Assembly (NCBI GenBank): GCA_025996775.1 | Contig: BNTS01000130.1 | Location: 1-8,182 of the forward strand | Origin: Bacteroidia bacterium | GTDB taxonomy: Bacteria; Bacteroidota; Bacteroidia; Bacteroidales; Tannerellaceae | Direction of reading: 5' to 3' | Length of the DNA stretch: 8,182 nt | In this document: piece after piece, positions 1-7,229 of the stretch | Layout of the letters: each line of letters opens with the position of its first letter | Numbering within the stretch: the first letter of the stretch is position 1 | The notes under the pieces: model-generated | Told to the model about the DNA's origin: nothing | Databases searched by the model: none | Seen by the model: only the letters and a program-made list of their open reading frames with translations | Made by a program: the position numbers and the translations under genes

Positions 1-290
1 CCCCGTATACCTCGATTGCCTTTTCATAGTTCTCATTCATAAAGAGGCAGTAGGCTTTTAATATCTTGAGTTGCTCGTCCGAGTCATCACAGGTCAGGGC
101 AAAATCGAATGCCTCAATAGCTTCGTCGAAAGCGTTGGTGAGCGAATACAGGCGTCCTAATGTAAACCAGTAATCATACGAATAAGGCTCTTTGTCTATC
201 AATTCATTGCAAACCAGAATAGCCTCGTTGTATTGGTTCTTGGCCTCAAGTACGTAACACAGTTCTTCCTTCAGCTCCATGTTATCGGGG
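1..290 (-). CDS. TPR-repeat protein, internal segment, inverted relative to its C-terminal part
   Basis: Read on the minus strand from 290 to 1 this is one open frame of 96 codons beginning PDNMELKEEL and ending EKAIEVYG. It is made of tetratricopeptide (TPR) helices: YNEAILVCNELI, then FDEAIEAFDFAL, then YEKAIEVYG, with the last two exactly 34 residues apart. TPR proteins are protein-interaction scaffolds; no catalytic motif is visible. An ATG at 280 could be called as a start, but it lies inside a TPR helix and the frame stays open upstream, so this is an internal piece and not a gene start. Reverse-complementing 1-290 in place joins ...AIEVYG directly to EIDTEDETTDDK of the + strand fragment at 291-769, in frame. 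The segment is therefore the middle of that same gene, flipped. The N-terminus of the protein is outside the window. TPR nature is clear; the cellular role is unknown. Confidence 0.75.
1..290. repeat. 290-bp inverted segment with CCCCG/CGGGG ends
   Basis: The segment starts with CCCCG (1-5) and ends with CGGGG (286-290), a perfect 5-bp inverted pair. Adjacent bases add only partial symmetry (CCCCGTATAC against CCCCGATAAC). Turning the segment around restores a 96-codon in-frame stretch of the TPR gene, so the ends mark the exact exchange points. The repeat is much shorter than usual tyrosine- or serine-recombinase inverton ends. That fits microhomology strand switching or an amplification chimera at least as well as site-specific inversion. 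Confidence 0.65.
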
Positions 291-769
291 AAATAGACAC
301 AGAAGACGAAACCACTGATGACAAGATTAAGTCTTTGATGGCTGAATGTTTTATCAAATTAGAAGACTTTGAACAAGCCTACCACTTATTGAAGGACATT
401 GTTTTTAAAAGCTCGAGCGACTCTTATGTATATATCAGTTATATCCGTTGCTGCGTGGAAACAGACCGGGGAAAGAACGCCTCACAAGCGCTTATAAAAG
501 CCTCTGACCTTTTTCCTAAAAACGTCCGTATCTTGTCTTTACTTGCGCTCTCGTATATAGAAAGCGGGAGAGAGGATTTGGCTTTAGCCATAACCAGCAA
601 GATAATTAACCAGCTAAGTGATGGAAATGAAGACAACGAGCAAGAGGGAGAGTATGATACGTTCTTTAAAAAGGTACTTCAAATCAACTTTCACATGCCA
701 TCGTTAAAGCCTGTTCCTACTGAAGACCTGATAAAAGAATACCTCAGCAATAAAAAGAACAACAACTGA
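291..769 (+). CDS. TPR-repeat protein, C-terminal part, 5' end disrupted by inversion
   Basis: This is the C-terminal part (about 158 residues) of a TPR protein, ending in TGA at 767-769. Visible repeat helices are KSLMAECFIKLEDFEQAYHLL, then SDSYVYISYIRCCVE, then VRILSLLALSYIESGREDLALAI, followed by an acidic linker (DGNEDNEQEGEYD) and a tail ending YLSNKKNNN. The frame stays open up to a GTG at 233, but codons before about 286 come from the inverted segment read in the wrong sense and are not TPR-like, so no start inside the window is believable. Joined to the flipped 1-290 piece, the third repeat falls 35 residues after the second, as expected for TPR. No signal peptide can be judged because the N-terminus is missing. 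The stop directly abuts the stop of the convergent upp gene. Function beyond scaffolding is unknown. Confidence 0.75.
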
Positions 770-1423
770 TTACTCCTTCTCCCCATACGCCAAATCGCCG
801 GCATCTCCCAAACCTGGAACAATATACGAATGATCATCGAGGTCATCGTCTACAGATGTCAGCCAGACGGTCGTTTTCTCGGATGGCAAAGTCTCACGGA
901 TATAGTTAATAGCCTGTTTGCTTGCAATGATAGAGGCTACATGCAAGTGAGCAGGTTCTCCTTTTGTAAGCAGAGCCTTATAGGCAAGTTCCATCGAGCT
1001 ACCTGTAGCCAGCATGGGGTCGGTAAGAATAAGCACTTTATCATTAATCGACGGCGAAGCTATATACTCAATGTGGATATCGAAGTTCAGGCGATCCTTG
1101 TATCTGCGGTATGCGGATACAAAGGCGTTCTCGGCATTGTCGAGATAACTTAGAAATCCCTGATGAAAAGGAAGGCCTGCCCTGAGGATAGTGCCAATAA
1201 CCAGCAGGTCGTCTGATATGTTCATATCGGCAGTTCCCAGCGGAGAAGCTATATGCTTCAGGCTGTAGGAAAATTCCTTGCTTATTTCGTAGGCCATGAT
1301 TTCACCGATACGCTCAATATTCCTACGAAAGCGCAGCCTGTCTTTCTGGATATGAATATCTCTTAACTCGGCTACATAACGATTTAACACACTGTTTGAT
1401 TCTCCAAGATTTACAACTTTCAT
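770..1423 (-). CDS. upp: Uracil phosphoribosyltransferase
   Basis: This cytosolic pyrimidine-salvage enzyme converts uracil and PRPP to UMP and pyrophosphate. The 217-residue length is normal for the family. The PRPP-binding loop is VLILTDPMLATGSSM (residues 130-144), the family form of the type I phosphoribosyltransferase signature. ILRAGLPF lies at 79-86, and the C-terminal uracil-binding motif YIVPGLGDAGD is at 200-210. The start is ATG at 1421-1423, with an A/T-rich leader and no strong ribosome site, usual for Bacteroidales. The gene lies 89 bp downstream of fba and behind the fba terminator, so it probably has its own promoter there, although no clear TAnnTTTG element was found. Its TAA stop (770-772) directly abuts the TGA of the convergent TPR gene, leaving no room for an intergenic terminator. 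Identity is secure. Confidence 0.96.
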   Translation of the reverse strand: MKVVNLGESNSVLNRYVAELRDIHIQKDRLRFRRNIERIGEIMAYEISKEFSYSLKHIASPLGTADMNISDDLLVIGTILRAGLPFHQGFLSYLDNAENAFVSAYRRYKDRLNFDIHIEYIASPSINDKVLILTDPMLATGSSMELAYKALLTKGEPAHLHVASIIASKQAINYIRETLPSEKTTVWLTSVDDDLDDHSYIVPGLGDAGDLAYGEKE

Positions 1424-1455
1424 GATGATTGTTCTAATTTAAAGCTCTAACTTAT

Positions 1456-1494
1456 AAAAAAAGGGTGCACCCTCTTCAGTGAGAGGATACACCC
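1456..1494 (-). terminator. Rho-independent terminator of the aldolase gene
   Basis: On the minus strand, 18 bp after the fba stop codon, arms at 1494-1482 and 1475-1463 form a 13-bp stem (GGGTGTATCCTCT with AGAGGGTGCACCC, two G-U wobbles) around a 6-nt loop. Seven T residues follow (1462-1456). This is a textbook intrinsic terminator and should separate fba from upp. Confidence 0.9.
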
Positions 1495-1512
1495 GGAAAA
1501 AAACTATGGAAG

Positions 1513-2508
1513 TTATAGTTTGTCGGCAGAGCCGAGAACATCTTCTATTTTGTGCTTGTAAAGCTTCTTTGCATTGTCGCGAGCCGGACCTAAATATTTG
1601 CGTGGGTCAAACTCTGCAGGTTTCAAGGCAAATACTTCACGGATAGCTGCTGTCATAGCCAAACGGCTGTCTGAGTCAATGTTGATCTTGCAAACAGATG
1701 AGGTGGCTGCACGACGCAACTGCTCTTCGGGAATACCGATGGCGTCTTTCAGGGCGCCTCCATATTTATTGATAGTGGCAACTTCTTCCTGAGGGACTGA
1801 AGAGGCGCCATGCAATACGATGGGGAATCCGGGGATTTTCTTCTCTATTTCTTCAAGGATATCGAAGCGTAGCGGGGGAGGTACCAAATTGCCATTGGCA
1901 TCACGTGTGCATTGTTCAGGTGTGAACTTATTTGCTCCGTGAGAGGTGCCGATTGAGATAGCCAGCGAGTCTACACCCGTCTTGGTTACGAAATCGACTA
2001 CATCATCGGGGTCGGTATAGGTGTGATGTTCAGCGCTAACCTCGTCTTCAACGCCGGCCAGAACACCCAGTTCGCCTTCTACTGATACATCATATTTGTG
2101 AGCATATTCTACCACTTGCTTTGTAAGAGCAACATTCTCTTCGTATGAAAGGTGTGAACCATCAATCATAACGGAAGAAAAGCCCAAGTCTACACAGCTC
2201 TTGCACAATTCAAACGTATCACCATGATCTAAGTGAAGCGTGATTTGCGGCTTGGGACTACCCAATTCCTTCGCATACGCTACTGCACCTTCGGCCATAT
2301 AGCGGAGAAGCGTTTGATTGGCGTATTTGCGAGCGCCACTTGATACTTGAAGGATAACCGGAGAGGCAGTCTCCACAGATGCCTGAATAATAGCCTGCAT
2401 CTGCTCCATGTTATTGAAGTTGAACGCAGGAATAGCGTATTTGCCTGCCATAGCCTTTTTAAACATCTCATTGGTGTTTACCAAACCTAATTCTTTGTAA
2501 CTTACCAT
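1513..2508 (-). CDS. fba: Class II fructose-1,6-bisphosphate aldolase
   Basis: This zinc-dependent glycolytic/gluconeogenic enzyme interconverts fructose-1,6-bisphosphate with dihydroxyacetone phosphate and glyceraldehyde-3-phosphate in the cytoplasm. The protein has 331 residues, usual for the family. Visible active-site motifs are LHLDHGD (91-97; catalytic Asp94, Zn ligand His95), EGELG (144-148; Glu ligand region), GTSHGANK (187-194; His190) and VLHGASS (231-237; His233). NIDSDSR (276-282) and the C-terminal RKYLGPARD segment are also typical of this branch. The start is ATG at 2506-2508, placing MVSYKELGLVNTNEMF at the N-terminus. The gene has a clear TAnnTTTG element upstream (2549-2556) and a strong terminator downstream (1456-1494), so it is probably transcribed mainly on its own, although the ligase gene upstream lies in the same direction. 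Identity is secure. Confidence 0.96.
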   Translation of the reverse strand: MVSYKELGLVNTNEMFKKAMAGKYAIPAFNFNNMEQMQAIIQASVETASPVILQVSSGARKYANQTLLRYMAEGAVAYAKELGSPKPQITLHLDHGDTFELCKSCVDLGFSSVMIDGSHLSYEENVALTKQVVEYAHKYDVSVEGELGVLAGVEDEVSAEHHTYTDPDDVVDFVTKTGVDSLAISIGTSHGANKFTPEQCTRDANGNLVPPPLRFDILEEIEKKIPGFPIVLHGASSVPQEEVATINKYGGALKDAIGIPEEQLRRAATSSVCKINIDSDSRLAMTAAIREVFALKPAEFDPRKYLGPARDNAKKLYKHKIEDVLGSADKL

Positions 2509-2548
2509 TGTTTTATCTATCTTATTACATTAATAATTAAAAACTTGA

Positions 2549-2556
2549 CAAAGATA
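2549..2556 (-). promoter_or_regulatory. Bacteroidales -7 promoter element of fba
   Basis: On the minus strand the 147-bp gap between the ligase gene and fba contains TATCTTTG, an exact match to the Bacteroidales TAnnTTTG -7 consensus, followed by an A/T-rich leader of roughly 35 nt to the ATG. No good TTTG -33 box stands at 19-21 bp; an ATTGG further out is too far. No convincing terminator for the upstream ligase gene was seen in the same gap, so readthrough into fba is possible. Confidence 0.6.
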
Positions 2557-2655
2557 GCAACATTCGAGGAAATATGTGCTATCCAATCTTATAAATTTAG
2601 TCAATAAGCGTCACTAATGCTTTCGCTTTTTTGTAATTCATAATTCTATCTGTCC

Positions 2656-4554
2656 TTATAGTGATTTCATATTTTCTTTATTCAGAGGATTCTTGCCTTC
2701 GGGGGTGTAAAGGTGTGCGATACGTGCTGCGGCAGCTTTTTCCACTTTGCCCCGTACTACTTTCATGGTGCTGTTCACCATTCCGTTTTGCTCCGTCCAA
2801 GGTTCAGGCAGGATGGCAAAGGTAGTGGGCAGCCAGCGTTCGGGGAAGAGTGCAGCTAAATCTCCACCTTTGCGGAAGCGTGCTATCTGCTGCTGTATGA
2901 TGCGGATCGCTTCTTCTTTACCTTGTTCCGTATCGAGGCTTAATTGTTGTTCAGTTAACAACTTTTTCAACACCTCTTTATTAGGCACCAGGATGGCTAC
3001 CGTATAAGAGCTTTGGTTGTTGTAAAGCAAAAGTTGGCTGATGGCAGGCGAATGCTCCATCAAAGCCTCTTCTATGCCTTCGGGACTGTACTTCTCGCCA
3101 TCGCTACTTATCAGCAGGCTTTTGAAGCGGCCAAGCACAAAGAGCAGACCATCTTTCACATATCCCATATCGCCGGTATATAGCCAGCCGTCCTTTACAG
3201 TCTCGGCCGTAGAAGCAGGATTTTTCCAGTATCCGGCCATTACATTCTCTCCGCGAAGAACTAATTCACCCTTCTCGCCCTCCGGCAGTTCCTTCCCATC
3301 CATATCGCAAATCTTCAAATCAAGCGGGCTTACCAAGATGCCGCTACTTCCAAAGAAGTATCTCTTGGGGCCATTGGTTGAGATAACCGGCGTAGCCTCG
3401 CTCAGTCCGTATCCCTGATACATAGGCATGCCGACGGCGTAGAAGAACTTTTGCAAGTCTTTATCAAGCAAAGCGCCACCGCCAACGAAGAATTTCAACT
3501 CGCCACCGAAGTTCTCTCGAACCTTTGAAAAGAGTATCTTGTTGAAGAGAGCTACCAGGGGCTTTAACAGGAAGCGCCAGCCACGTCCTCTTTCCTCACT
3601 TCCGTCGCCATAATAGGTTTGAGCCACGTTTAGGGCAAAGTTAAAGAGACGGGTAACTATCTTTCCTTGGGATTGGATACCTTGCTCAATGTTTTTCTTA
3701 AAACTCTTGGCCAGCGCAGGTACAGTTAATATAAGGTAAGGTTTCACTTCTTTTATGTTAAGCGGAATGTTCTTCAATGACTCAATAGCCGTACGCCCTG
3801 TTTGCACAGTAGCCACCGAAGCGCCCATGTGCATGAAGATATAGAAGCCCACTACATGTGCAAAGCAATGGTCGAGGGGAAGGATGATGAGGGTACGCCA
3901 AGTCTGGTCTATATCTACGCAGGTGAGCGATTGCTCTACGTTGGCTGTATAGTTGCGATGCGTAAGGATAACACCTTTAGGATCAGCAGTCGTACCTGAA
4001 GTATATGTAATTGTTGCGTAATCGTCGTTTTGCAGCGATTGACCAATAAGCAGAAAATCCTCCAATAAATTGGTTTGGAGATATGCTTCGCCCATCCGAT
4101 TTACCTCATCGAGAGAGATTTCCCTGTCTTGCCAGGCCGGTTGCTCGTCAAAAACGATTACCTTCTCCACCAGCGGAAGCTGAGGTAAGACAGCCCGTAC
4201 CTTCTTTAGCTGAGTGCCCGACACCATGATGTATTTCACGTCGGCATGGAGGAGGCGGAATAATAAATCGTTCGCCTCTTCCAACTTGACGGAAAGAGGA
4301 ACGTTGGCAGCTCCGGCGTAAAACATAGCCAGCTCGCCGATAATCCAATCATTGCGTCCTTCACTAAGGAGGGCTATGGTATCGCCCTTGTTCACGCCGA
4401 GGGCAACCAATCCGGCTCCCAGCATATAAACCATTTCTCTTACTTGGGTATAAGTTGCAGGTTCAAACTTATCCTTTTTCTTCTCCAACAAAAAAGTATT
4501 GTTGGGATAACGCCTGACAGACCCTTCAAAAAGGTCAACTATTGTTTTCTTCAT
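2656..4554 (-). CDS. Long-chain fatty acid-CoA ligase (AMP-forming)
   Basis: This member of the adenylate-forming superfamily would activate a fatty acid with ATP to an acyl-AMP and then to acyl-CoA, for uptake, recycling or remodelling of lipids at the inner face of the membrane. From ATG 4552-4554 it has 632 residues, close to bacterial FadD15/FAA-type ligases. Motifs in order are the phosphate loop YTSGTTADPKG (184-194), YQGYGLSEATP (379-389), YTGDMG (459-464), hinge motif GRFKSLLISSDGEKYSPEG (475-493), and Lys598 in NSTMKVVRGK as the likely adenylation lysine. No transmembrane segment or signal peptide is seen. The frame remains open to a TTG at 4566, but the ATG gives a normal N-terminus (MKKTIVDLFEGSV). 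The exact chain-length specificity cannot be read from sequence. The gene is divergent from the regulator at 4737. Confidence 0.92.
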   Translation of the reverse strand: MKKTIVDLFEGSVRRYPNNTFLLEKKKDKFEPATYTQVREMVYMLGAGLVALGVNKGDTIALLSEGRNDWIIGELAMFYAGAANVPLSVKLEEANDLLFRLLHADVKYIMVSGTQLKKVRAVLPQLPLVEKVIVFDEQPAWQDREISLDEVNRMGEAYLQTNLLEDFLLIGQSLQNDDYATITYTSGTTADPKGVILTHRNYTANVEQSLTCVDIDQTWRTLIILPLDHCFAHVVGFYIFMHMGASVATVQTGRTAIESLKNIPLNIKEVKPYLILTVPALAKSFKKNIEQGIQSQGKIVTRLFNFALNVAQTYYGDGSEERGRGWRFLLKPLVALFNKILFSKVRENFGGELKFFVGGGALLDKDLQKFFYAVGMPMYQGYGLSEATPVISTNGPKRYFFGSSGILVSPLDLKICDMDGKELPEGEKGELVLRGENVMAGYWKNPASTAETVKDGWLYTGDMGYVKDGLLFVLGRFKSLLISSDGEKYSPEGIEEALMEHSPAISQLLLYNNQSSYTVAILVPNKEVLKKLLTEQQLSLDTEQGKEEAIRIIQQQIARFRKGGDLAALFPERWLPTTFAILPEPWTEQNGMVNSTMKVVRGKVEKAAAARIAHLYTPEGKNPLNKENMKSL

Positions 4555-4563
4555 TAGGTAAAG

Positions 4564-4571
4564 CAAATTAA
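4564..4571 (-). promoter_or_regulatory. Weak -7-like element before the acyl-CoA ligase
   Basis: On the minus strand TTAATTTG matches TAnnTTTG at all but the second position. It lies only 9 bp before the ATG, which would give an almost leaderless transcript, and no clear -33 box is present. It is the best candidate in the 182-bp divergent spacer, but weak. Confidence 0.25.
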
Positions 4572-4709
4572 ATTTAGAGTGCGCAAGTTAGTTATAAAAT
4601 TCACGATATACAATACACATTTTTATATCCCTCGGACAGATACTAATCCATCAAGGATTTTTTTTACCTCTCCATTATATAAAATACGAAGCTATATCAA
4701 AAAAAATAT

Positions 4710-4717
4710 TATGTTTG
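4710..4717 (+). promoter_or_regulatory. Bacteroidales -7 promoter element of the TPR/HTH regulator
   Basis: TATGTTTG is an exact TAnnTTTG match 19 bp before the ATG at 4737, predicting a 5' leader of only about a dozen nt. The upstream DNA (4680-4709) is very A/T-rich, with no clear TTTG -33 box, which would suit an activator-dependent or weak promoter. The rest of the spacer 4555-4709 shows no gene. Confidence 0.5.
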
Positions 4718-4736
4718 CTATCATAAAAAAATCTAT

Positions 4737-6476
4737 ATGCTACGAGTTCTACATGTTTTAATATACGGAATACTATTTTTGACGTTCGTTTCTTGCACAC
4801 GCTCCAACAAGACCCTTCTGTTGGCAGAAGAATTAATGAGTGAAAAACCAGACAGCGCTCTCCTATTGCTGGAACAAATTCCGGTAGAAAATCTCTCCCG
4901 TCAACAATATGCCGATTGGTGTCTATTAATGACCCAGGCTCAGGATAAGTGCAACATTGATTTCACTTCCGATTCCCTGATTCGTATTGCTGTGAATTAT
5001 TATGAAAAGCGAGGTAACAATCCGGAGAGGCAGTTGCTTACCTTTTATTATATGGGGCGTGTGTCGCAAGGTTTACACCAAGCGCCTAAAGCACAGGATT
5101 ACTACCTTAAAGCATTGGATGCCGGAAAATCTGTCAACAACCAGAAGCTTAATGCTTATATCAATAGTAATCTGGGCGTTCTTTACACCTACCAAAAGAT
5201 GTATGAAGCAGCAATACCCTGCCTCAAGCAAACAGAAGCCTATTTCCGGCAAATAGGTGATTCCATGAGCCTCTCATTGGCCTTACGCGATCTTGCCCGA
5301 GGGTATCGTTCAATGGATATGCCGGATAGCTCAATTTTCTATTATCAACAGGCTTTAGCCTACACAAAAACCGAAGACCTTATCGATCGCATCTTTTTAT
5401 TGAATGAATTAGGAGAACAAAATGTTCAAAAAGATGATTATCAATCAGCGAATACATACATACAAGAAGTTCTTTCAATAGTAGGCAATAACAACAATTA
5501 TGCTCCGGTTTTTTTAGTCGCAAGCAAAATCTATGCGGGAAAAGGGATGCTTGATTCTGCCTATTACTATTTATATAAATGCATGGAAAGTGACCAAATT
5601 TATACACGTACCGCTGCCAGTCGTAATCTTTATCAATTAGCCAGGGATAACCGTCAATGGGAAGAATATGCACGGCTTCAAACCATGTATGAAGCGCTTC
5701 GAGATTCCATTTCGGTCATATCCTATACCGAAGATTTAGAAAGAGTGAAGGCTATGTATGATTACCTCCAAATAGACAAAAAAGCCAAACAGGCAGAATC
5801 GGAATTGATCAGGGCCGAAAGAAATAACTGGATATGGGCTTTTGCTATACTTTTCTTTTTACTCTGCCTGATATGTAGCTATTTCTATACAAATGCCAAA
5901 CAGAAGAGAAGAATCAGAATGCAGAATGAAGTATTTCAGCAATTTCGTCATAATTTGCTATACGAAACCCCGGAGTATATATATAGCAATATGGCTCAAA
6001 TCAATGAGTTAAAAAATGAATTGTCCATCAGTGCTAAAGATAAAGAAGTAATAATCCTGAGAATCCAATTACTTGAGACAGAGAATGCATGGTTGACAAA
6101 AAAGATAGCAGAAAAGAAACGAATAGACGCTGATTTTAAATCTTCAGATATTTACCAATTGTTTCAACAGTCTAAAGACAAGAAAGATAAAACCAAGCTA
6201 AACATAACCGAAGCGGATATAAAAAAGCTTATAGAAAAGATAGATATTGTCTATCCGACATTCAAGTATAAAATAATTAACACATTTAAGCCTCTGTCTG
6301 CTGAAGATCGGACCATGTTATACCTGCTGAAGGCTGACGTGATGGTCTCCAAAATCAGCATCCTATTAGGAACAACAGTACAAGTTATTTCCAATCGACG
6401 TAAATCATTAGTCGAAAGAACATTTGGAAAAGGAAATACGGCTGAAGTTTTAGATAAATTTATCGCCTCTCTTTAA
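4737..6476 (+). CDS. Membrane-anchored TPR sensor with cytoplasmic helix-turn-helix (putative one-component regulator)
   Basis: The 579-residue protein has a modular layout. Residues 1-20 are a hydrophobic signal ending LTFVSC, a probable lipobox with Cys20. Residues 25-345 are helical TPR-type repeats (for example YINSNLGVLYTYQKMYEAAI and SSIFYYQQALAYT). Residues 364-384 are one strong transmembrane helix (NWIWAFAILFFLLCLIC...). A basic stretch, NAKQKRRIRMQ, follows, placing the C-terminal side in the cytoplasm by the positive-inside rule. A Glu/Lys-rich, likely coiled-coil region spans about 415-465. The C-terminal domain (490-579) contains LSAEDRTMLYLLKADVMVSKI then LLGTTVQVISNRRKSLVERTFG, laid out like the HTH at the end of Bacteroidales TPR regulators. 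I infer that the periplasmic TPR part senses a ligand or partner and the cytoplasmic HTH binds DNA. The obvious candidate target is the secreted-protein gene 110 bp downstream. ATG 4737 is chosen because it gives the signal peptide. No kinase domain is present. Confidence 0.8.
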   Translation: MLRVLHVLIYGILFLTFVSCTRSNKTLLLAEELMSEKPDSALLLLEQIPVENLSRQQYADWCLLMTQAQDKCNIDFTSDSLIRIAVNYYEKRGNNPERQLLTFYYMGRVSQGLHQAPKAQDYYLKALDAGKSVNNQKLNAYINSNLGVLYTYQKMYEAAIPCLKQTEAYFRQIGDSMSLSLALRDLARGYRSMDMPDSSIFYYQQALAYTKTEDLIDRIFLLNELGEQNVQKDDYQSANTYIQEVLSIVGNNNNYAPVFLVASKIYAGKGMLDSAYYYLYKCMESDQIYTRTAASRNLYQLARDNRQWEEYARLQTMYEALRDSISVISYTEDLERVKAMYDYLQIDKKAKQAESELIRAERNNWIWAFAILFFLLCLICSYFYTNAKQKRRIRMQNEVFQQFRHNLLYETPEYIYSNMAQINELKNELSISAKDKEVIILRIQLLETENAWLTKKIAEKKRIDADFKSSDIYQLFQQSKDKKDKTKLNITEADIKKLIEKIDIVYPTFKYKIINTFKPLSAEDRTMLYLLKADVMVSKISILLGTTVQVISNRRKSLVERTFGKGNTAEVLDKFIASL

Positions 6477-6510
6477 AATAAGACTTAAATGTATAATTTA
6501 TTAAGAAATA

Positions 6511-6527
6511 TGTACAAAATGTGTACA
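6511..6527 (+). promoter_or_regulatory. Paired TGTACA palindromes, candidate activator site
   Basis: Two copies of the self-complementary hexamer TGTACA (6511-6516 and 6522-6527) are 11 bp apart start to start, so they lie on the same DNA face. They sit 31 bp upstream of the -7 element at 6559, about -55 to -60 from the predicted transcript start, a usual place for an activator dimer. Binding by the adjacent HTH regulator is inference. Confidence 0.4.
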
Positions 6528-6558
6528 ACTTTAGCGTTACCCTTCTGTGTTTATCATA

Positions 6559-6566
6559 TATTTTTG
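6559..6566 (+). promoter_or_regulatory. Bacteroidales -7 promoter element of the DUF3244-like gene
   Basis: TATTTTTG is an exact TAnnTTTG match. It overlaps the reading frame of an upstream GTG (6547), which argues against that GTG as a start and supports ATG 6586 or 6607. No clear -33 TTTG is present (GTTA at 6536-6539 is the nearest), in keeping with activator dependence. Confidence 0.5.
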
Positions 6567-6606
6567 CCGAAAAATATTAGTAATAATGGATAAAAAAAGA
6601 ACAATC

Positions 6607-7023
6607 ATGAGAAAAGCAATTTTTACAACTGTTGTTTGTATTGTAACAGGATTAGCAAGTATTAATGTATATGCGGATAGGCTTGACGACTTTATTCAGG
6701 TAGCAGGTTGCTGGGGCGGTAGAGTACTCAAATCGGCTTCTATTGATGGAATTCAGGATCCGGCTCAGCCATCCGTTTCGTTTACGCAGAATGTTTTGTC
6801 CATCTACTTTACGGATGCAATTTCAAATCTGGAAGTAGCAGTAGTAGACCCAAGAGGGGGAGTTGTATTTCAGGAGCTGATCTCCGGCGGAGACAACAGC
6901 ATCATTAGTATACCCCTTGAGGTTAGATCCGGAACCTATGTGCTCTTACTTTCCCAGCCATTCTATGGAGAATTGACGGGAAAGTTTAGTGTAGGAGGCT
7001 CAAGCACCCGGATTTCAAGATAA
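6607..7023 (+). CDS. Small exported protein, DUF3244-like beta-sandwich
   Basis: From ATG 6607 the product is 138 residues. Residues 1-23 (MRKAIFTTVVCIVTGLASINVYA) form a signal peptide with a VYA|D signal-peptidase I site. The mature part (about 115 residues, 12 kDa) is rich in beta strands: SVSFTQNVLSIYFTD, LEVAVVDPRGGVVFQELI, NSIISIPLEVRSGTYVLLLS. This is the pattern of the DUF3244 family of small Bacteroidales periplasmic proteins, and it also resembles the Ig-like fold of Bacteroidetes C-terminal sorting domains. No catalytic residues are evident and only one cysteine (Cys35) remains after processing. ATG 6586 would add seven residues (MDKKRTI) and is possible; 6607 is preferred for its A-rich AAAAAAAGAAC leader and standard signal-peptide n-region. 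The gene follows the membrane regulator and likely has its own promoter. The molecular role of the family is unknown to me. Confidence 0.65.
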   Translation: MRKAIFTTVVCIVTGLASINVYADRLDDFIQVAGCWGGRVLKSASIDGIQDPAQPSVSFTQNVLSIYFTDAISNLEVAVVDPRGGVVFQELISGGDNSIISIPLEVRSGTYVLLLSQPFYGELTGKFSVGGSSTRISR

Positions 7024-7101
7024 AATAATGGAATTAATTTTTAGGATTATAGTGAATATTCACATGATATTTAAAGTATCAAAATGTAAAACATCGAAAT
7101 T

Positions 7102-7227
7102 ATGAAAACAAAAATCGAAGTTCTATTTGCAACAGGTACTTGAAATATTGGAAATTGGATTCTAACAGTCGGAATCGGACGAAACCAGACGATGGGAAAG
7201 AGTAGTCAAAAGACTGGACTTATATGA
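7102..7227 (+). pseudogene. Possible decayed small-peptide gene or leader peptide
   Basis: An ATG at 7102 starts MKTKIEVLFATGT and stops at TGA 7141-7143. The same frame then stays open for 27 more codons (NIGNWILTVGIGRNQTMGKS...) to TGA 7225-7227. The lysine-rich start followed by a hydrophobic run looks like a signal peptide, as in small Bacteroidales secreted peptides (NVEALA-type proteins often begin similarly). The in-frame stop means it is decayed, a 13-residue leader peptide, or chance. Confidence 0.2.
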
Positions 7228-7229
7228 CT

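Noticed and set aside
233..769. Reading 233-769 as a complete 178-residue protein starting at GTG 233
   Set aside because: Codons 233-285 are antisense of the inverted TPR segment and show no family pattern; the real protein continues through the flipped 1-290 piece.
830..1153. A 107-codon + frame antisense to upp
   Set aside because: It is a shadow of a well-conserved enzyme gene, with no start signal or family pattern.
3041..3418. A 125-codon + frame antisense to the acyl-CoA ligase
   Set aside because: It is a Ser/Pro-rich translation typical of antisense of a real gene; the opposite strand has all the ligase motifs.
4579..4761. A 60-codon + frame in the divergent spacer, with an inner ATG at 4711
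   Set aside because: It is A/T-rich, has no recognisable pattern, overlaps the regulator start in another frame, and its inner ATG overlaps the -7 element.
5380..5673. A 97-codon - frame within the TPR/HTH regulator gene
   Set aside because: It is a shadow of the regulator frame, without promoter, ribosome site or domain pattern.
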